Source: Sporosarcina sp. HYO08
GTDB lineage: Bacteria; Bacillota; Bacilli; Bacillales_A; Planococcaceae
Assembly: GCF_001563475.1 (NCBI RefSeq)
Contig: NZ_LPUT01000001.1
Location: forward strand, 62,001-126,000
Direction of reading: 5' to 3'
DNA length: 64,000 nt
Within the stretch, counting starts at the first letter, position 1. Every line of letters starts with the position of its first letter. The notes beneath the pieces are model-generated. The model was not told the origin of the DNA. It saw only the letters and a list, made by a program, of their open reading frames with translations, and ran no database searches. This document shows positions 22,211-30,950 of this stretch, piece by piece. A program made the position numbers and the translations under genes.

Positions 22211-23194
22211 TTACTTTCTGTGATTTAGACGATCTTCTCGTTCCCACGAACGTAAGGCAGGATAGGGATCAAAAGCCCATTCAGTACGGCCATTGTATTT
22301 ATAAATACCATAATGCAGATGCGGTGGGAAACGACCTGAAGTTCCTTCTTTACCATATCCAGAGCTGCCAACATAGCCAATGATGGTACGCGGTGCAACA
22401 ACATCTCCTTCTTTTAAGTCTTTGTTAAAAGAGGAAAGATGTGCGAAATAATGATAGGAATTATGATTATCGCGGATACCGACACGCCAACCGCCAAATT
22501 CATTCCAACCCATAATTTCAATGACGCCGTAAGAAGTAGATTGTATAGGTGTACCGTATCCCGCGAATAGGTCAGTCCCTTCGTGAATTCTTCGGCCGCC
22601 CCAGCCGCGGCTTGCCCCCCATGTGCTTCTGTAGGAGTAATGGTGTTGAACCGGAATTGGAAACGCGTGTTCATCCAATGCGATCGTTTTAAATTGCTCG
22701 TATAGTTTGGCGATCGTTACGATTTGGTTGACAGTTTCTTCTTTATCGTAATAGGCCATTAAAGCAGATTCAAATGAATCATGTTCGCCCAGGAAAGTAG
22801 CCATTGTATGCAAAATATCTTCGGGATGAGTAGCATCCGCCAGACGATCTCCATTTCCATCTAATCCGTAACCATTAAAAAACGCAATAGACTCGATGGA
22901 AGTATCCGTACGATCTGGATTTAAAGGACCGACCCAGTAATCAGCGGGGAATTGGATGGCAATGGATCCTTCACTCTTCGGAAGATCATTTCGCACTTGT
23001 TGTATGTTCCGTTCATATTGGTCAACGGCAGCTAAATGAAACCAAGGCACTTGGGGACTTTCGAATTGCACATAAAGAGACATCCGCTCGTCCATCAAAT
23101 CCTCTTCCGGTTTTTTTTCATTTGCCGATACAACCGTATAAAACAGAAATGTCCAGGCAAGTAAATAGATCGGAATCCCAAACAAATGACGCAT
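22211..23194 (-). CDS. lytH: M23-family peptidase, LytH-like L-Ala-D-Glu endopeptidase
   Basis: A 327-residue exported zinc peptidase. A signal or anchor helix (about 3-24) is followed by a long N-terminal region and a C-terminal peptidase M23 domain. Zinc motifs are H-E-G-T-D near residue 228 and H-L-H near 300. The block around S-T-W-G-A-S-R-G-W-G-G-R-R matches LytH (YunA) of B. subtilis, which trims peptide side chains of spore peptidoglycan to single L-alanine. The start ATG at 23194 sits 6 bp after AGGAGGT; a longer frame to 23305 has no such site. The spore role is inferred from family and from the other spore genes here. Confidence 0.85.
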   Translation of the reverse strand: MRHLFGIPIYLLAWTFLFYTVVSANEKKPEEDLMDERMSLYVQFESPQVPWFHLAAVDQYERNIQQVRNDLPKSEGSIAIQFPADYWVGPLNPDRTDTSIESIAFFNGYGLDGNGDRLADATHPEDILHTMATFLGEHDSFESALMAYYDKEETVNQIVTIAKLYEQFKTIALDEHAFPIPVQHHYSYRSTWGASRGWGGRRIHEGTDLFAGYGTPIQSTSYGVIEIMGWNEFGGWRVGIRDNHNSYHYFAHLSSFNKDLKEGDVVAPRTIIGYVGSSGYGKEGTSGRFPPHLHYGIYKYNGRTEWAFDPYPALRSWEREDRLNHRK

Positions 23195-23344
23195 GTAAAA
23201 ACCTCCTGTACGATACGTTTCTTTAGAATTCCCTGATTGCTTATTTTCATGAGTATTTCCAGCAAGAAACAAATAAAAAGAAAATGCGGAATTTTTTTGA
23301 TACAATACTAGAGTAGTCGTTTATTTTACAGAGGAGTGAACAAG

Positions 23345-23662
23345 ATGGAAAAATTGCAGTCAATGGAGCAATTTGAACAACTGAAAAACGAGGAGCGTAC
23401 AATTTTTATGTTTTCGGCGGATTGGTGTCCTGATTGTACAGTCATTGAGCCGATTTTACCGGGGATTATGGCAGATTATCCGGAATATCATTTTGTCTAT
23501 GTCGATCGTGATGAGTTTATCGATCTTTGCGCGGAACTAGATATTTTTGGCATTCCAAGCTTCATTGCTTACCATAGCGGGGAAGAAGCGGGCCGATTTG
23601 TCAGTAAGGATCGTAAAACACAAGCGGAAATTGAAGCGTTCATCAATAGCTTATCCGCATAG
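23345..23662 (+). CDS. Thioredoxin-like protein, YtpP-like
   Basis: A 105-residue thioredoxin fold. The active site is W-C-P-D-C near residues 31-35 rather than W-C-G-P-C, and the cis-proline appears in G-I-P-S-F. It resembles B. subtilis YtpP and probably serves in thiol-disulfide exchange in the cytoplasm. The ATG at 23345 lies 8 bp after GAGGAG; a GTG at 23336 is inside that site. The next gene follows after 30 bp and may be co-transcribed. Confidence 0.88.
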   Translation: MEKLQSMEQFEQLKNEERTIFMFSADWCPDCTVIEPILPGIMADYPEYHFVYVDRDEFIDLCAELDIFGIPSFIAYHSGEEAGRFVSKDRKTQAEIEAFINSLSA

Positions 23663-23692
23663 TATAGAGAATAAAAGGGGAATGAGATACGT

Positions 23693-24418
23693 ATGAAACC
23701 TGTCATTGGGATTACAACAGATGTGAAAGATGACGGAAGACAGATTTTGAAAAGTGAATACGTTCAAGCAATTATTCGAGCGGGTGGACTACCATTCATT
23801 GTACCAGTAGGCGTTGAAGAAAACGCTGCGCAAATTGCGGGCATGCTGGATGGGTTATTATTATCGGGCGGTCATGACATAAACCCGTTGTTGTTTCATG
23901 AAGAACCGCATCGTGCTTTAGGGGGCGTATCACCGGAAAGAGATGCGAGTGAACTTGTTCTTGCGAAGGAAATGGCTAAGCTTGATAAGCCGATACTTGG
24001 TATTTGTCGAGGGCTTCAAGTGATTAACGTAGCATTTGGGGGGACGCTCCTTCAGGACATTTACAAACAAAGTACTGGTGAGCTAATCCAGCATATTCAA
24101 CAAGCGCCAAATGATCATGCAACACATTTTGTGCAATTGACGCAGGGGAGCTTACTTGAAACAATCGCAGGGAAAGAAAAGATTGTCGTCAACTCTTTTC
24201 ACCATCAAGCGTTAAAAGATGCTGCGCCTGGTTTCCGCGTGACAGGAGTTGCTTCCGATGGCATTATCGAAGTGCTGGAAAGTGAAAACCATCGATTTAT
24301 CCTCGGCGTACAATGGCATCCTGAACAACTTTTGAAAAAAGATGATGCGGTCTCACTTCGCATTTTCGAGAAATTTATTGAGGAATGCAAAAAAGAAAGT
24401 CCAGTAACAACTGTTTAA
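23693..24418 (+). CDS. Class I glutamine amidotransferase-like peptidase (PuuD/gamma-Glu-GABA hydrolase family)
   Basis: A 241-residue protein. The nucleophile is Cys105 in G-I-C-R-G; an oxyanion-loop S-G-G-H-D appears near 58-62, and the catalytic His is in Q-W-H-P-E near 218. The S-G-G-x-D-I-x-P and V-N-S-F-H-H-Q blocks are typical of gamma-glutamyl-gamma-aminobutyrate hydrolases. Such enzymes release glutamate from gamma-glutamyl amides. The C-R-G rather than C-L-G nucleophile context separates it from HisH. Confidence 0.9.
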   Translation: MKPVIGITTDVKDDGRQILKSEYVQAIIRAGGLPFIVPVGVEENAAQIAGMLDGLLLSGGHDINPLLFHEEPHRALGGVSPERDASELVLAKEMAKLDKPILGICRGLQVINVAFGGTLLQDIYKQSTGELIQHIQQAPNDHATHFVQLTQGSLLETIAGKEKIVVNSFHHQALKDAAPGFRVTGVASDGIIEVLESENHRFILGVQWHPEQLLKKDDAVSLRIFEKFIEECKKESPVTTV

Positions 24419-24423
24419 AAAGT

Positions 24424-24478
24424 AACGGGCTGTCCGAAAAGTCAATTTTCACTGACTTTCTGGACAGCCCTGTTTTTC
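24424..24478 (+). terminator. Terminator after the amidotransferase gene
   Basis: GGGCTGTCC, AAAGTCA and their complements TGACTTT, GGACAGCCC form a long stem, followed by TGTTTTT. Confidence 0.88.
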
Positions 24479-24546
24479 CTTAAAGGAATCCCCATAGGGT
24501 TTTGTTAATTCGCCAATTTCTTTTTTCTGCTATTTCATTAAGAAAC

Positions 24547-25401
24547 CTATTCAGTCTTCTTTTTTACTTCACGTTCGTTTAAAGGTTGGGGAGGTCGATG
24601 GTCATCAGGGAAAATTTCCTGAAATTTATCGATTTGTTCTTTAGACATTTCCATAGGGTTCTCCAACAGAACCCATTTAACAACTTCTGAACATGGAGGA
24701 GTCGTTAAAGAACCATTATAATGAAATGAATCTTTATCTTTTGGCAATAAGCTCATTAAATCAATGGGCTCTGTCAATTTAACATCTTCTGTTGTTACTT
24801 CTGTAGGAATGACGTTCCAAGTCTTTTCAAGATAAGGATTTGCTGCTCCCTCTTTAACCATTAAGCCAAGAACTGCTAACTGATCATTCTCATCCTTATG
24901 GACAAAATGTATTTCCATATCAAAATTTTTCCCATTAACTTGGTGTTCACTTGGTGTATGGAAATGGAGTTGTGCTAACTTATATTCCTTATTGTCAACA
25001 ACAAAAGTGTTATCCAGGGTTGTAGGGTTAGCCTGAATCGTATGTCCATTGTTACTTAAGGAGAACTCAGTAGGTTTATACTTAATATCTAAATTCGCAA
25101 TTTTTTTATCTTCTATAACTTGTGCAGTTTCGATGTTGATCGGGGACTGCTCTTTCCCGGTTGCACATGCTGCATAATCGGGACTTAAGTCACCCCAATG
25201 TTCTGGTCCAGTTTCCCCTTCGTAAGACCAATGGGCTGTATGTGCTTCATTGGATTTTTTCTCTTCTTTGGAAGTATCTTCATTTTTGGAAGTATCTTCA
25301 TTTGTAGCATCATTTTTAGTGGGTGAAGTAGTCCCACAAGCCATTAGGGATAAAACGAGACAAGACATAAAAAACGAGTAAAATAATTTTTTTACTTTCA
25401 C
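24547..25401 (-). CDS. Alpha-type carbonic anhydrase, lipoprotein
   Basis: A 284-residue enzyme for CO2/bicarbonate interconversion, anchored outside the membrane. The signal peptide ends in the lipobox L-M-A-C (Cys22). A polar linker contains two copies of N-E-D-T-S-K. The catalytic domain begins W-S-Y-E-G near 58. Zinc ligands are the two histidines in L-H-F-H-T-P-S-E-H (about 144-146) and one in E-I-H-F-V-H (about 165). Q-S-P-I-N-I and L-T-T-P-P-C-S-E are family hallmarks. It is monocistronic with AGGAG before the ATG at 25401. Confidence 0.93.
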   Translation of the reverse strand: MKVKKLFYSFFMSCLVLSLMACGTTSPTKNDATNEDTSKNEDTSKEEKKSNEAHTAHWSYEGETGPEHWGDLSPDYAACATGKEQSPINIETAQVIEDKKIANLDIKYKPTEFSLSNNGHTIQANPTTLDNTFVVDNKEYKLAQLHFHTPSEHQVNGKNFDMEIHFVHKDENDQLAVLGLMVKEGAANPYLEKTWNVIPTEVTTEDVKLTEPIDLMSLLPKDKDSFHYNGSLTTPPCSEVVKWVLLENPMEMSKEQIDKFQEIFPDDHRPPQPLNEREVKKKTE

Positions 25402-25593
25402 AACCTTAATCTCCTTTTTCTAAGTTGATGTAATGAACATAAAAATATCTTACCCCAATTATTTAATATTAATCGTTGTCCCTCTCTTAGTTCATTCGAC
25501 TGACTTTCATAATTTCTGAAGTTTGTTTGCAGTCTGAAGGGATGGATAAGACCACTATTTTTGCCCACTCTAATTGAAAATGGAGGTGACATC

Positions 25594-25740
25594 ATGCCGA
25601 CAAAAAAGAGTGGGCAAAAAAAGAACGACCGCGAAGAATACGGCTATGGCTATGATCGCAGTGTAGACGATTTAAACGTCATCGGTCAAAATGACGCCGC
25701 GAAAAAACATAATCGAAATGATCAAAAACGACAAAAATAA
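25594..25740 (+). CDS. Small hydrophilic protein
   Basis: A 48-residue, highly charged protein (many Lys, Asp, Asn, Gln, and a G-Y-G-Y segment). The ATG at 25594 follows TGGAGGTGA at good distance and the gene ends directly at a terminator, so it is probably real. No hydrophobic segment and no cysteine. I recognise no family; small spore or stress proteins of bacilli can look like this, but that is only a possibility. Confidence 0.65.
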   Translation: MPTKKSGQKKNDREEYGYGYDRSVDDLNVIGQNDAAKKHNRNDQKRQK

Positions 25741-25784
25741 AGAATGTGCTGGTGCCGATTAGAGGTGCCAGCACATTCTTTACT
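25739..25784. terminator. Bidirectional terminator
   Basis: AAAGAATGTGCTGG pairs with CCAGCACATTCTTT around a 15-nt loop. It ends the small-protein gene and the convergent ypsA. Confidence 0.88.
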
Positions 25785-26337
25785 GCCAATGATTCCATTG
25801 TTCTTCTTCTACAATCATTTGCAGATCATCTGCCGTTATGATCATAATTTCATAATCTTTTTGTTCTGCAAATGTCTCTGCCATTTTTTTCATGAATTTT
25901 GGGGAGCCTTCATTTTCATTGTCATAAACGATTAAAAGTCCATCTGAATTACGGAGTAAAAATTTATCTTTTTCGATGAATTGCCACGGGGCTTCGTACG
26001 GTCTTTTCGTTAAGCTTGTGTAGAAATCGGCTAAGGATACAAGCCGTTCATAATTTTCCTTTTTTAACTCGTTCCAATTTTTTTCTTGCTCCAAAAAAGG
26101 CGTAATGACGGCATACTGTAAATGGGGGTACTGTTCCTGCAAATCGATGACGACTTCTGCTGCCCACGTTTCCACGCCGAGTTGACCGCTTATAATGACC
26201 CATTCTAATCCTTCCTCAATGAGTGGAATCAATCGGGCGGTAATTGCTTTTTTGATATAATGAATACCAGGGTGTTTGTCATCAAATATACCGAGTTCGT
26301 GTTGCTTGTATCCCGTGATGACAAGTCGCTTTAACAT
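25780..26337 (-). CDS. ypsA: SLOG-superfamily protein YpsA (DUF1273)
   Basis: A 185-residue protein. The N-terminal L-V-I-T-G-Y-K-x-H-E-L-G-I-F and the segment I-I-S-G-Q-L-G-V-E-T-W-A-A match YpsA of B. subtilis, a Rossmann-like SLOG protein with a nucleotide-binding cavity that affects cell division. The ATG at 26337 is preceded by GGAGGTGGAC. The frame extends upstream to 26385 but would run over the terminator hairpin at 26366-26397. In B. subtilis ypsA is followed by gpsB; here a convergent gene follows instead. Confidence 0.92.
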   Translation of the reverse strand: MLKRLVITGYKQHELGIFDDKHPGIHYIKKAITARLIPLIEEGLEWVIISGQLGVETWAAEVVIDLQEQYPHLQYAVITPFLEQEKNWNELKKENYERLVSLADFYTSLTKRPYEAPWQFIEKDKFLLRNSDGLLIVYDNENEGSPKFMKKMAETFAEQKDYEIMIITADDLQMIVEEEQWNHWQ

Positions 26338-26365
26338 GGCGTCCACCTCCACAATTTCCTGAACA

Positions 26366-26397
26366 TAAAAAAACCAGCTTCCCATGGAAACTGGTTG
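26366..26397 (-). terminator. Terminator between the 6S RNA and ypsA
   Basis: Read on the minus strand, AACCAG...CTGGTT with inner TTCC/GGAA pairing is followed by TTTTTTT. Confidence 0.8.
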
Positions 26398-26409
26398 AAT
26401 AGTTAATAA

Positions 26410-26600
26410 AAAAAGAAAGCCGCCTTTGCCGTATATTGTTTAGAAAGTTTTAAACCACCACTCCTCAAAGTGGGTGTTCGCAGAAATATTCCTGTTTGTC
26501 CTAATCTAAATGTTAGGCATGCCATTCCAATTTCTAGATAAAACTCCCTTTTACAGCTTAAAGGTTAAAACTTAAAATCCATACGTACAACGCAGCTTGT
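26410..26600 (-). ncRNA. ssrS: Probable 6S RNA
   Basis: An RNA of about 190 nt is predicted on the minus strand. Its promoter is consensus-like. Its two ends pair over a long imperfect closing stem: AAGC with GCTT, CGTAT with ATACG, and AAGTTTTAACC with GGTTTAAAACTT. The middle holds a bubble, a small hairpin CACCCACT/AGTGGTGG on the 3' side, and a terminal stem (GAAAT/ATTTC, loop hairpin CCTAA/TTAGG). Length and architecture match 6S RNA, which binds sigma-A RNA polymerase. RNase P RNA, found near ypsA in B. subtilis, was checked and does not fit. Confidence 0.7.
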
Positions 26601-26606
26601 ATATTG

Positions 26607-26635
26607 ATTATAATATAAAGTCGTGGAAAAATCAA
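26607..26635 (-). promoter_or_regulatory. Promoter of the 6S RNA gene
   Basis: Minus-strand TTGATT and a perfect TATAAT (26612-26607) are separated by 17 bp; the start would fall near 26600. Confidence 0.7.
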
Positions 26636-26866
26636 ATCGGCATTTTAAAGATTCAATAACGGATCCGCTTTAGCATTATTAATTGTCCTAAAGAAAATTT
26701 AGGTACCTCGTGAGGTTACATATATATTATTTTAGTATAACTTAAAGTCAGTATAGGAAAAACGGTTAGGGGAGTCCGAATGTAGTGTTTATTCCCACTA
26801 TTGAAAAAGAATAGTAGATGCCACTTCATTTGATAGAATGGAATGGATGAAAGGTGATGGTTATTG

Positions 26867-27721
26867 ATGAAAAAGGCGATTGTCTACGATTATTTACAGA
26901 TTATTGTGGGGGCTGCTTTTGTTGGGCTTTCCTTTAATATTTTCTTATTGCCGTCTAGAATTGCAGCTGGCGGAGTTTCAGGGATTAGTACGATATTGTA
27001 TGAGCTTTTTCAATTTAATCCCGCTTATGTGCAATGGCTTATTAACATTCCGTTGCTCATTCTAGGCGTCCTTCTCGTTGGACGAGATTTTAGCATGAAA
27101 ACATTAGTTGGAACTTTTTTTGTACCATTTGTCATTTGGTTGACAGCCGATCTTCAACTGTCGGTGGACAACCCTTTACTGAGTTCCATTTATGGGGGCA
27201 TACTGCTCGGCATCGGCCTTGGGATCGTTTACCGGGGAAATGGTTCAACAGGCGGTACTGCTTTAATCGCGCAGTTGGTGAAAAAGTATACGGGCTTGTC
27301 GAGCGGTTTTTCACAGTTGTTCGTAGATGGTGTAGTTGTCATTGCATCCGCATTTGTCTTTAATTTTGAACTTGCCTTGTATGCACTAATGTCCATTTAT
27401 GTCACGAGCAAAGTGATTGATTTTGTGCAGCTTCGAACTTCACCGACGAAGCTAGTTATGATCATCACAGATCAAGAGGAAAAAGTACAAGCGATTATTA
27501 AAGACGAAATTAATCGTGGGCTCACAAAAATCCGTTCGATTGGTGGTTATTCCAATGAGGAAAAAACAATGATCCTATGTGTCGTCGAACAATCAGAAGC
27601 CATCTACTTTAAAAAATTACTTTTGCAACATGAGCCAACATCATTTGTCATATTCCTAAATGCATCTGAAATTTTGGGCCGTGGATTTTCAATTGCAAGA
27701 TATGATGAAGGAATGAAATGA
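26867..27721 (+). CDS. YitT-family membrane protein (DUF161/DUF2179)
   Basis: A 284-residue protein with five or six hydrophobic segments in the first 190 residues (G-A-A-F-V-G-L-S-F-N-I-F-L-L-P near 16-30, G-S-T-G-G-T near 127) and a C-terminal soluble DUF2179 domain (about 205-280, I-S-K-D-like R-G-L-T-K-I-R-S-I-G-G-Y). The transport role of this large family is not established. The start is the ATG at 26867; a TTG at 26864 is adjacent. Monocistronic. Confidence 0.9.
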   Translation: MKKAIVYDYLQIIVGAAFVGLSFNIFLLPSRIAAGGVSGISTILYELFQFNPAYVQWLINIPLLILGVLLVGRDFSMKTLVGTFFVPFVIWLTADLQLSVDNPLLSSIYGGILLGIGLGIVYRGNGSTGGTALIAQLVKKYTGLSSGFSQLFVDGVVVIASAFVFNFELALYALMSIYVTSKVIDFVQLRTSPTKLVMIITDQEEKVQAIIKDEINRGLTKIRSIGGYSNEEKTMILCVVEQSEAIYFKKLLLQHEPTSFVIFLNASEILGRGFSIARYDEGMK

Positions 27722-27728
27722 TAAGTTT

Positions 27729-27770
27729 AAATGATCTGTAGCAAAAATAGCTATGGGTCATTTTTTATTG
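27729..27770 (+). terminator. Terminator after the YitT-family gene
   Basis: AAATGA...GTAGC and AGCTA...GTCATTTTTT form an interrupted stem with a trailing T run. Confidence 0.65.
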
Positions 27771-27817
27771 AAAAAATCGATACAATGAATAATAGACCTT
27801 GAAAGGGGGGCAAGTAG

Positions 27818-28465
27818 TTGTATTATCCATACGCCCAACCGACACCTCGTTTTAGACAGCGGACGATGACCGTCTCCGGAACGGGGAAAATCTCCAAGAC
27901 GCCAAACGTTGTCCATATCCAATTTGAAGTGCGGACAGAAAATCCATCGTTGCAAACTGCACAGCAACAAAATGCACAAACGATGCAACAATTGATCGGG
28001 GCACTTCAATCGGCAGGAATAGCGAAGGAAGATATGCAAACAACTGCATTTACAGTTCAACCGCAATACGACTATGTGGAAGGGCAGCAACGATTTAGAG
28101 GCTATGAAGTGGTCAATCAAATTACCGTGAAAACGGAATCGGTCGAGAGTATAGGAGAAATTATTGACATCGCTATCCAAAATGGCGCTAATCGTGTCAC
28201 GCAGTTACAATTTGGCCTTCAGGATGAACAAACAGCTTACGAGGAGGCATTAAGCCTTGCGCTAAAAAATGCATATAGTAAGGCGCAAACGATTGCCGAA
28301 ACGATGCAGCTACAGCTGAATCCAACACCTATTAAAATTAGTGAAGAAAGCCAGGGTGGGAGGTCGGCCCGGCTTCTTTTTGCTGCCAAGGAGACGGCGG
28401 CAACCCCGATTGAGCAAGGGCAGATCGAAATAATTGCTGTTGTCACTGTACAGTTCCAATATTAG
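27818..28465 (+). CDS. SIMPL-domain (DUF541) protein
   Basis: A 215-residue protein with V-S-G-T-G-K-I-S-K-T-P-N-V near residue 19 and an alternating strand pattern throughout, the SIMPL (DUF541) fold related to oxidative-stress protein YggE. No signal peptide is evident (starts M-Y-Y-P-Y-A-Q-P), so it is probably cytoplasmic or loosely attached. The TTG at 27818 follows AAAGGGGGG. Exact role unknown. Confidence 0.88.
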   Translation: MYYPYAQPTPRFRQRTMTVSGTGKISKTPNVVHIQFEVRTENPSLQTAQQQNAQTMQQLIGALQSAGIAKEDMQTTAFTVQPQYDYVEGQQRFRGYEVVNQITVKTESVESIGEIIDIAIQNGANRVTQLQFGLQDEQTAYEEALSLALKNAYSKAQTIAETMQLQLNPTPIKISEESQGGRSARLLFAAKETAATPIEQGQIEIIAVVTVQFQY

Positions 28466-28528
28466 CAATCTTTGAAACGGTATTTACATTCGAAATTTTA
28501 GTGGTATACTTATTTCTAACTGAATATT

Positions 28529-28632
28529 CTTATCAAGAGAAGCAGAGGGAACTGGCCCGGTGAAGCTTCAGCAACCTCTGACACTGTCAGAAAGGTGCTA
28601 CCTCCAACAAGACCTAGGTCTTGAGAGATAAG
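28529..28632 (+). ncRNA. SAM-I riboswitch (S-box) aptamer
   Basis: The classical S-box elements appear in order: CTTATCAAGAGAAGCAGAGG, then CTGGCCC, TGAAGCTTCAGCAACC, AAGGTGCTACCTCCAACAAGA and closing GAGAGATAAG. It senses S-adenosylmethionine and controls metA. Confidence 0.97.
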
Positions 28633-28645
28633 GTTTGAGCGCTTT

Positions 28646-28687
28646 CAACACCCTCTTTTCTTATCTATCGGAAAAGAGGGTGTTTTA
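28646..28687 (+). terminator. SAM-I riboswitch expression-platform terminator
   Basis: ACACCCTCTTTTC pairs with GAAAAGAGGGTGT around a 10-nt loop, followed by TTTATT; it forms when SAM is bound. Confidence 0.93.
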
Positions 28688-28726
28688 TTGCGGAATTGTA
28701 AGATAGAAAAAGGAGAGAAGTATATT

Positions 28727-29638
28727 ATGCCGATTAAAATCCCAAAGGAATTACCCGTACGTGAAATATTGAAGAAGGAAAAAGTATTTGTTATGGATGA
28801 AGAACGTGCTTTTTCACAAGATATTCGACCGCTTCATATTCTTATACTTAATTTAATGCCGGAAAAAGAACGAACAGAATTGCAGCTTTTAAGACTGCTT
28901 GGCGATACACCATTACAAGTGAATGTTACGTTCATGCATACGGCAACACACGAATCTAAAAATGTCAGCAAAACACATCTCGATACGTTTTACACGACAT
29001 TTGAAGAGATCCGGCATCGCCGTTTCGATGGGCTCATAATTACCGGAGCGCCCGTCGAACAAATGGCATTTGAAGACGTCAACTATTGGCAAGAAATGAC
29101 GGATATCATGAACTGGTCAAAGGAAAATGTCACGTCCGTTTTACATATTTGTTGGGGCGCACAAGCAGCTCTTTACCATCATTATGGGATTGATAAGTTC
29201 GATTTGCCCCGAAAATGCTCGGGTGTTTATACGCATACACTTTCGGACCCGACAGTTAAACTTGCGCGTGGATTTAATGATGTGTTTAGTGCACCGCATT
29301 CACGGAACACGGCTGTCTCCATTGAAGAAATTGAAAGTCATCCGGAACTTTTATTACTTGCAACTTCTGAAGATGCAGGGGCATTCATTATTCTATCCCA
29401 AGATGAAAAGCATGTGATGATTACCGGTCACTTGGAGTATGATGCGGAAACTCTTGGCGAGGAATATGCCCGAGATTTAAACAAAGGTCTCGACATTGAA
29501 ATGCCGGAAAACTATTTTCCGGATAATGATCCGACGAAACAACCTTTGAATACATGGCGTTCACATACCCACCTGTTGTTTTCAAACTGGCTAAACTATT
29601 ATGTTTACCAAGAAACACCGTATGAATGGGTGTTGTAA
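28727..29638 (+). CDS. metA: Homoserine O-acetyltransferase MetA (MetAA)
   Basis: A 303-residue enzyme, first committed step of methionine synthesis. The catalytic Cys142 is in H-I-C-W-G-A, and the catalytic His is in T-G-H-L-E-Y near 235. Position 111 is Glu (G-A-P-V-E), which in the B. cereus enzyme gives acetyl-CoA use, whereas Gly111 in E. coli gives succinyl-CoA. So the likely product is O-acetylhomoserine. The start ATG at 28727 follows AAGGAGAG; an earlier frame start at 28688 lies against the riboswitch terminator. Repressed by SAM through the S-box. Confidence 0.95.
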   Translation: MPIKIPKELPVREILKKEKVFVMDEERAFSQDIRPLHILILNLMPEKERTELQLLRLLGDTPLQVNVTFMHTATHESKNVSKTHLDTFYTTFEEIRHRRFDGLIITGAPVEQMAFEDVNYWQEMTDIMNWSKENVTSVLHICWGAQAALYHHYGIDKFDLPRKCSGVYTHTLSDPTVKLARGFNDVFSAPHSRNTAVSIEEIESHPELLLLATSEDAGAFIILSQDEKHVMITGHLEYDAETLGEEYARDLNKGLDIEMPENYFPDNDPTKQPLNTWRSHTHLLFSNWLNYYVYQETPYEWVL

Positions 29639-29688
29639 GGACTTCCTTATAGAGTCTTGCATAAGCTAGACGATAGGAGGTGCTTGAA

Positions 29689-30444
29689 GTGCCAGTGTTT
29701 TTCAATCATGATGGTCATCCAGAAGTTTTCCAAAATGCGTCGGCAGTCGTTGGACATAATCAAATGCAGTCGAAAATAGAGCCTTTGGAGGAATGGAAGC
29801 ATGAACAGCGTGAAAAGAATCGTGCAGTTCAGCAGCGATTAGAAACGCTCGATACTGTTTTAGCGGATCAAAAGAAAATGCAATTGTATCAATTGATAGC
29901 GATACGTCAACAATTGCAAGAACTAGTTGATCATAGCGAGCGGCATGATCTATTTGAGCATTCGGTGATGGACTCAATTGAAAAACTGGAAAAAAATCAC
30001 ACAGCACTTCAGGAACAAGTGACGGAAGATCGTTTGTCTACTGATCAATGGGTCGCCGATGTTCATCAGTTAAAACAAGAAACGTATTCGATTGTCAAAC
30101 ATCTAGATGAAATCGTTCGGTTGAATGAGGATCACGTCAACAAACTGAACGAGCAGCTAACGAAACAAAAACAGTTGTCTGATGAAATGAACGAGCAAAA
30201 AGCCACACAGCATGACATGCTTCAGCGCCTAGATGCACAAGAAGGTTTAATTGAAAAAATAGTAAGACGGCTTGATTATTTTCGTTTCATTCTTTATGAG
30301 CGGACAAATCATTTAACCGACAAAATTGAGGAAGGTTATCGATCAATATCTTCCCCTATGACAAATTTACTCATTGATCCGAATAAAACAGGAGCGCGGT
30401 GGGCAAAGGGGAGTCGACATGATTCGGAAGATCCCTCCAATTAA
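29689..30444 (+). CDS. Coiled-coil protein of unknown function
   Basis: A 251-residue hydrophilic protein with no signal peptide. Residues 35-205 are rich in Glu, Gln, Lys and Leu with heptad character (for example E-Q-L-T-K-Q-K-Q-L-S-D-E-M-N-E-Q-K), so a long coiled coil is likely. The short N-terminus begins P-V-F-F-N-H-D-G-H-P-E. The start is GTG at 29689, 8 bp after AGGAGG; a GTG at 29680 overlaps that site. No family recognised. The next gene, a PepSY protein, follows after 63 bp on the same strand. Confidence 0.7.
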   Translation: MPVFFNHDGHPEVFQNASAVVGHNQMQSKIEPLEEWKHEQREKNRAVQQRLETLDTVLADQKKMQLYQLIAIRQQLQELVDHSERHDLFEHSVMDSIEKLEKNHTALQEQVTEDRLSTDQWVADVHQLKQETYSIVKHLDEIVRLNEDHVNKLNEQLTKQKQLSDEMNEQKATQHDMLQRLDAQEGLIEKIVRRLDYFRFILYERTNHLTDKIEEGYRSISSPMTNLLIDPNKTGARWAKGSRHDSEDPSN

Positions 30445-30507
30445 ATTTCACATCTTCGTTGTTCCAGAATACAATAAAGATGAGGAAAGAAGAGTGGGGG
30501 AGATTAA

Positions 30508-30765
30508 GTGACAAATCAGCAGCGATATGATCAGCAAAATCAGTGGAATAGCAATTGGCGAAATCCACAATATCGAAGGATTTCTATGGAAGAGGCAATT
30601 GGAATTGCTTTGCGACGAGTCCCTGGTCATGCCGTTAAAGCCGAATTGGAATATGATGATGGCCTATTAATTTATGAAATTAACATTCGCACAAGAGAAG
30701 GGCAGAAATACGAAGTGAAAGTAGATGCCAATACGGGTGCGATTTTAAGAGTGAAACGCGATTAA
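30508..30765 (+). CDS. Small PepSY-domain protein
   Basis: An 85-residue protein. After a Gln/Asn-rich N-terminus of about 25 residues comes one PepSY repeat: I-S-M-E-E-A-I-G-I-A-L-R-R-V-P-G, Y-E-I-N-I-R-T-R-E-G, Y-E-V-K-V-D-A-N-T-G. PepSY domains bind or inhibit peptidases. No signal peptide is visible, unusual for the family. The GTG at 30508 follows TGGGGGAG. Confidence 0.85.
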   Translation: MTNQQRYDQQNQWNSNWRNPQYRRISMEEAIGIALRRVPGHAVKAELEYDDGLLIYEINIRTREGQKYEVKVDANTGAILRVKRD

Positions 30766-30771
30766 CAAAGT

Positions 30772-30810
30772 AATCCCAAAATGGAAACTTCTCATTTTGG
30801 GATTTTTTTT
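30772..30810 (+). terminator. Terminator after the PepSY gene
   Basis: AATCCCAAAATG pairs with CATTTTGGGATT around 9 nt, followed by six or more T. Confidence 0.9.
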
Positions 30811-30950
30811 GATTAGAACCATAGATTTCAATTTTGTAGTTGATAATACTTAGCACTTTAAAAGCTTCCGGTATTTTTCTATTCTGATCCTGATGTATAG
30901 TCTCCTTTTAATGGTGGCACACTCTTCGTAATGAGGAGGCTCGGATCTAT

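Noticed and set aside
23693-24418. Displaced HisH glutaminase
   Set aside because: The C-R-G nucleophile context, length of 241 and S-G-G-x-D-I motif belong to the gamma-glutamyl-GABA hydrolase family.
26410-26600. RNase P RNA near ypsA
   Set aside because: The segment is too short (about 190 nt) and lacks the conserved RNase P core; end pairing and bubble fit 6S RNA instead.
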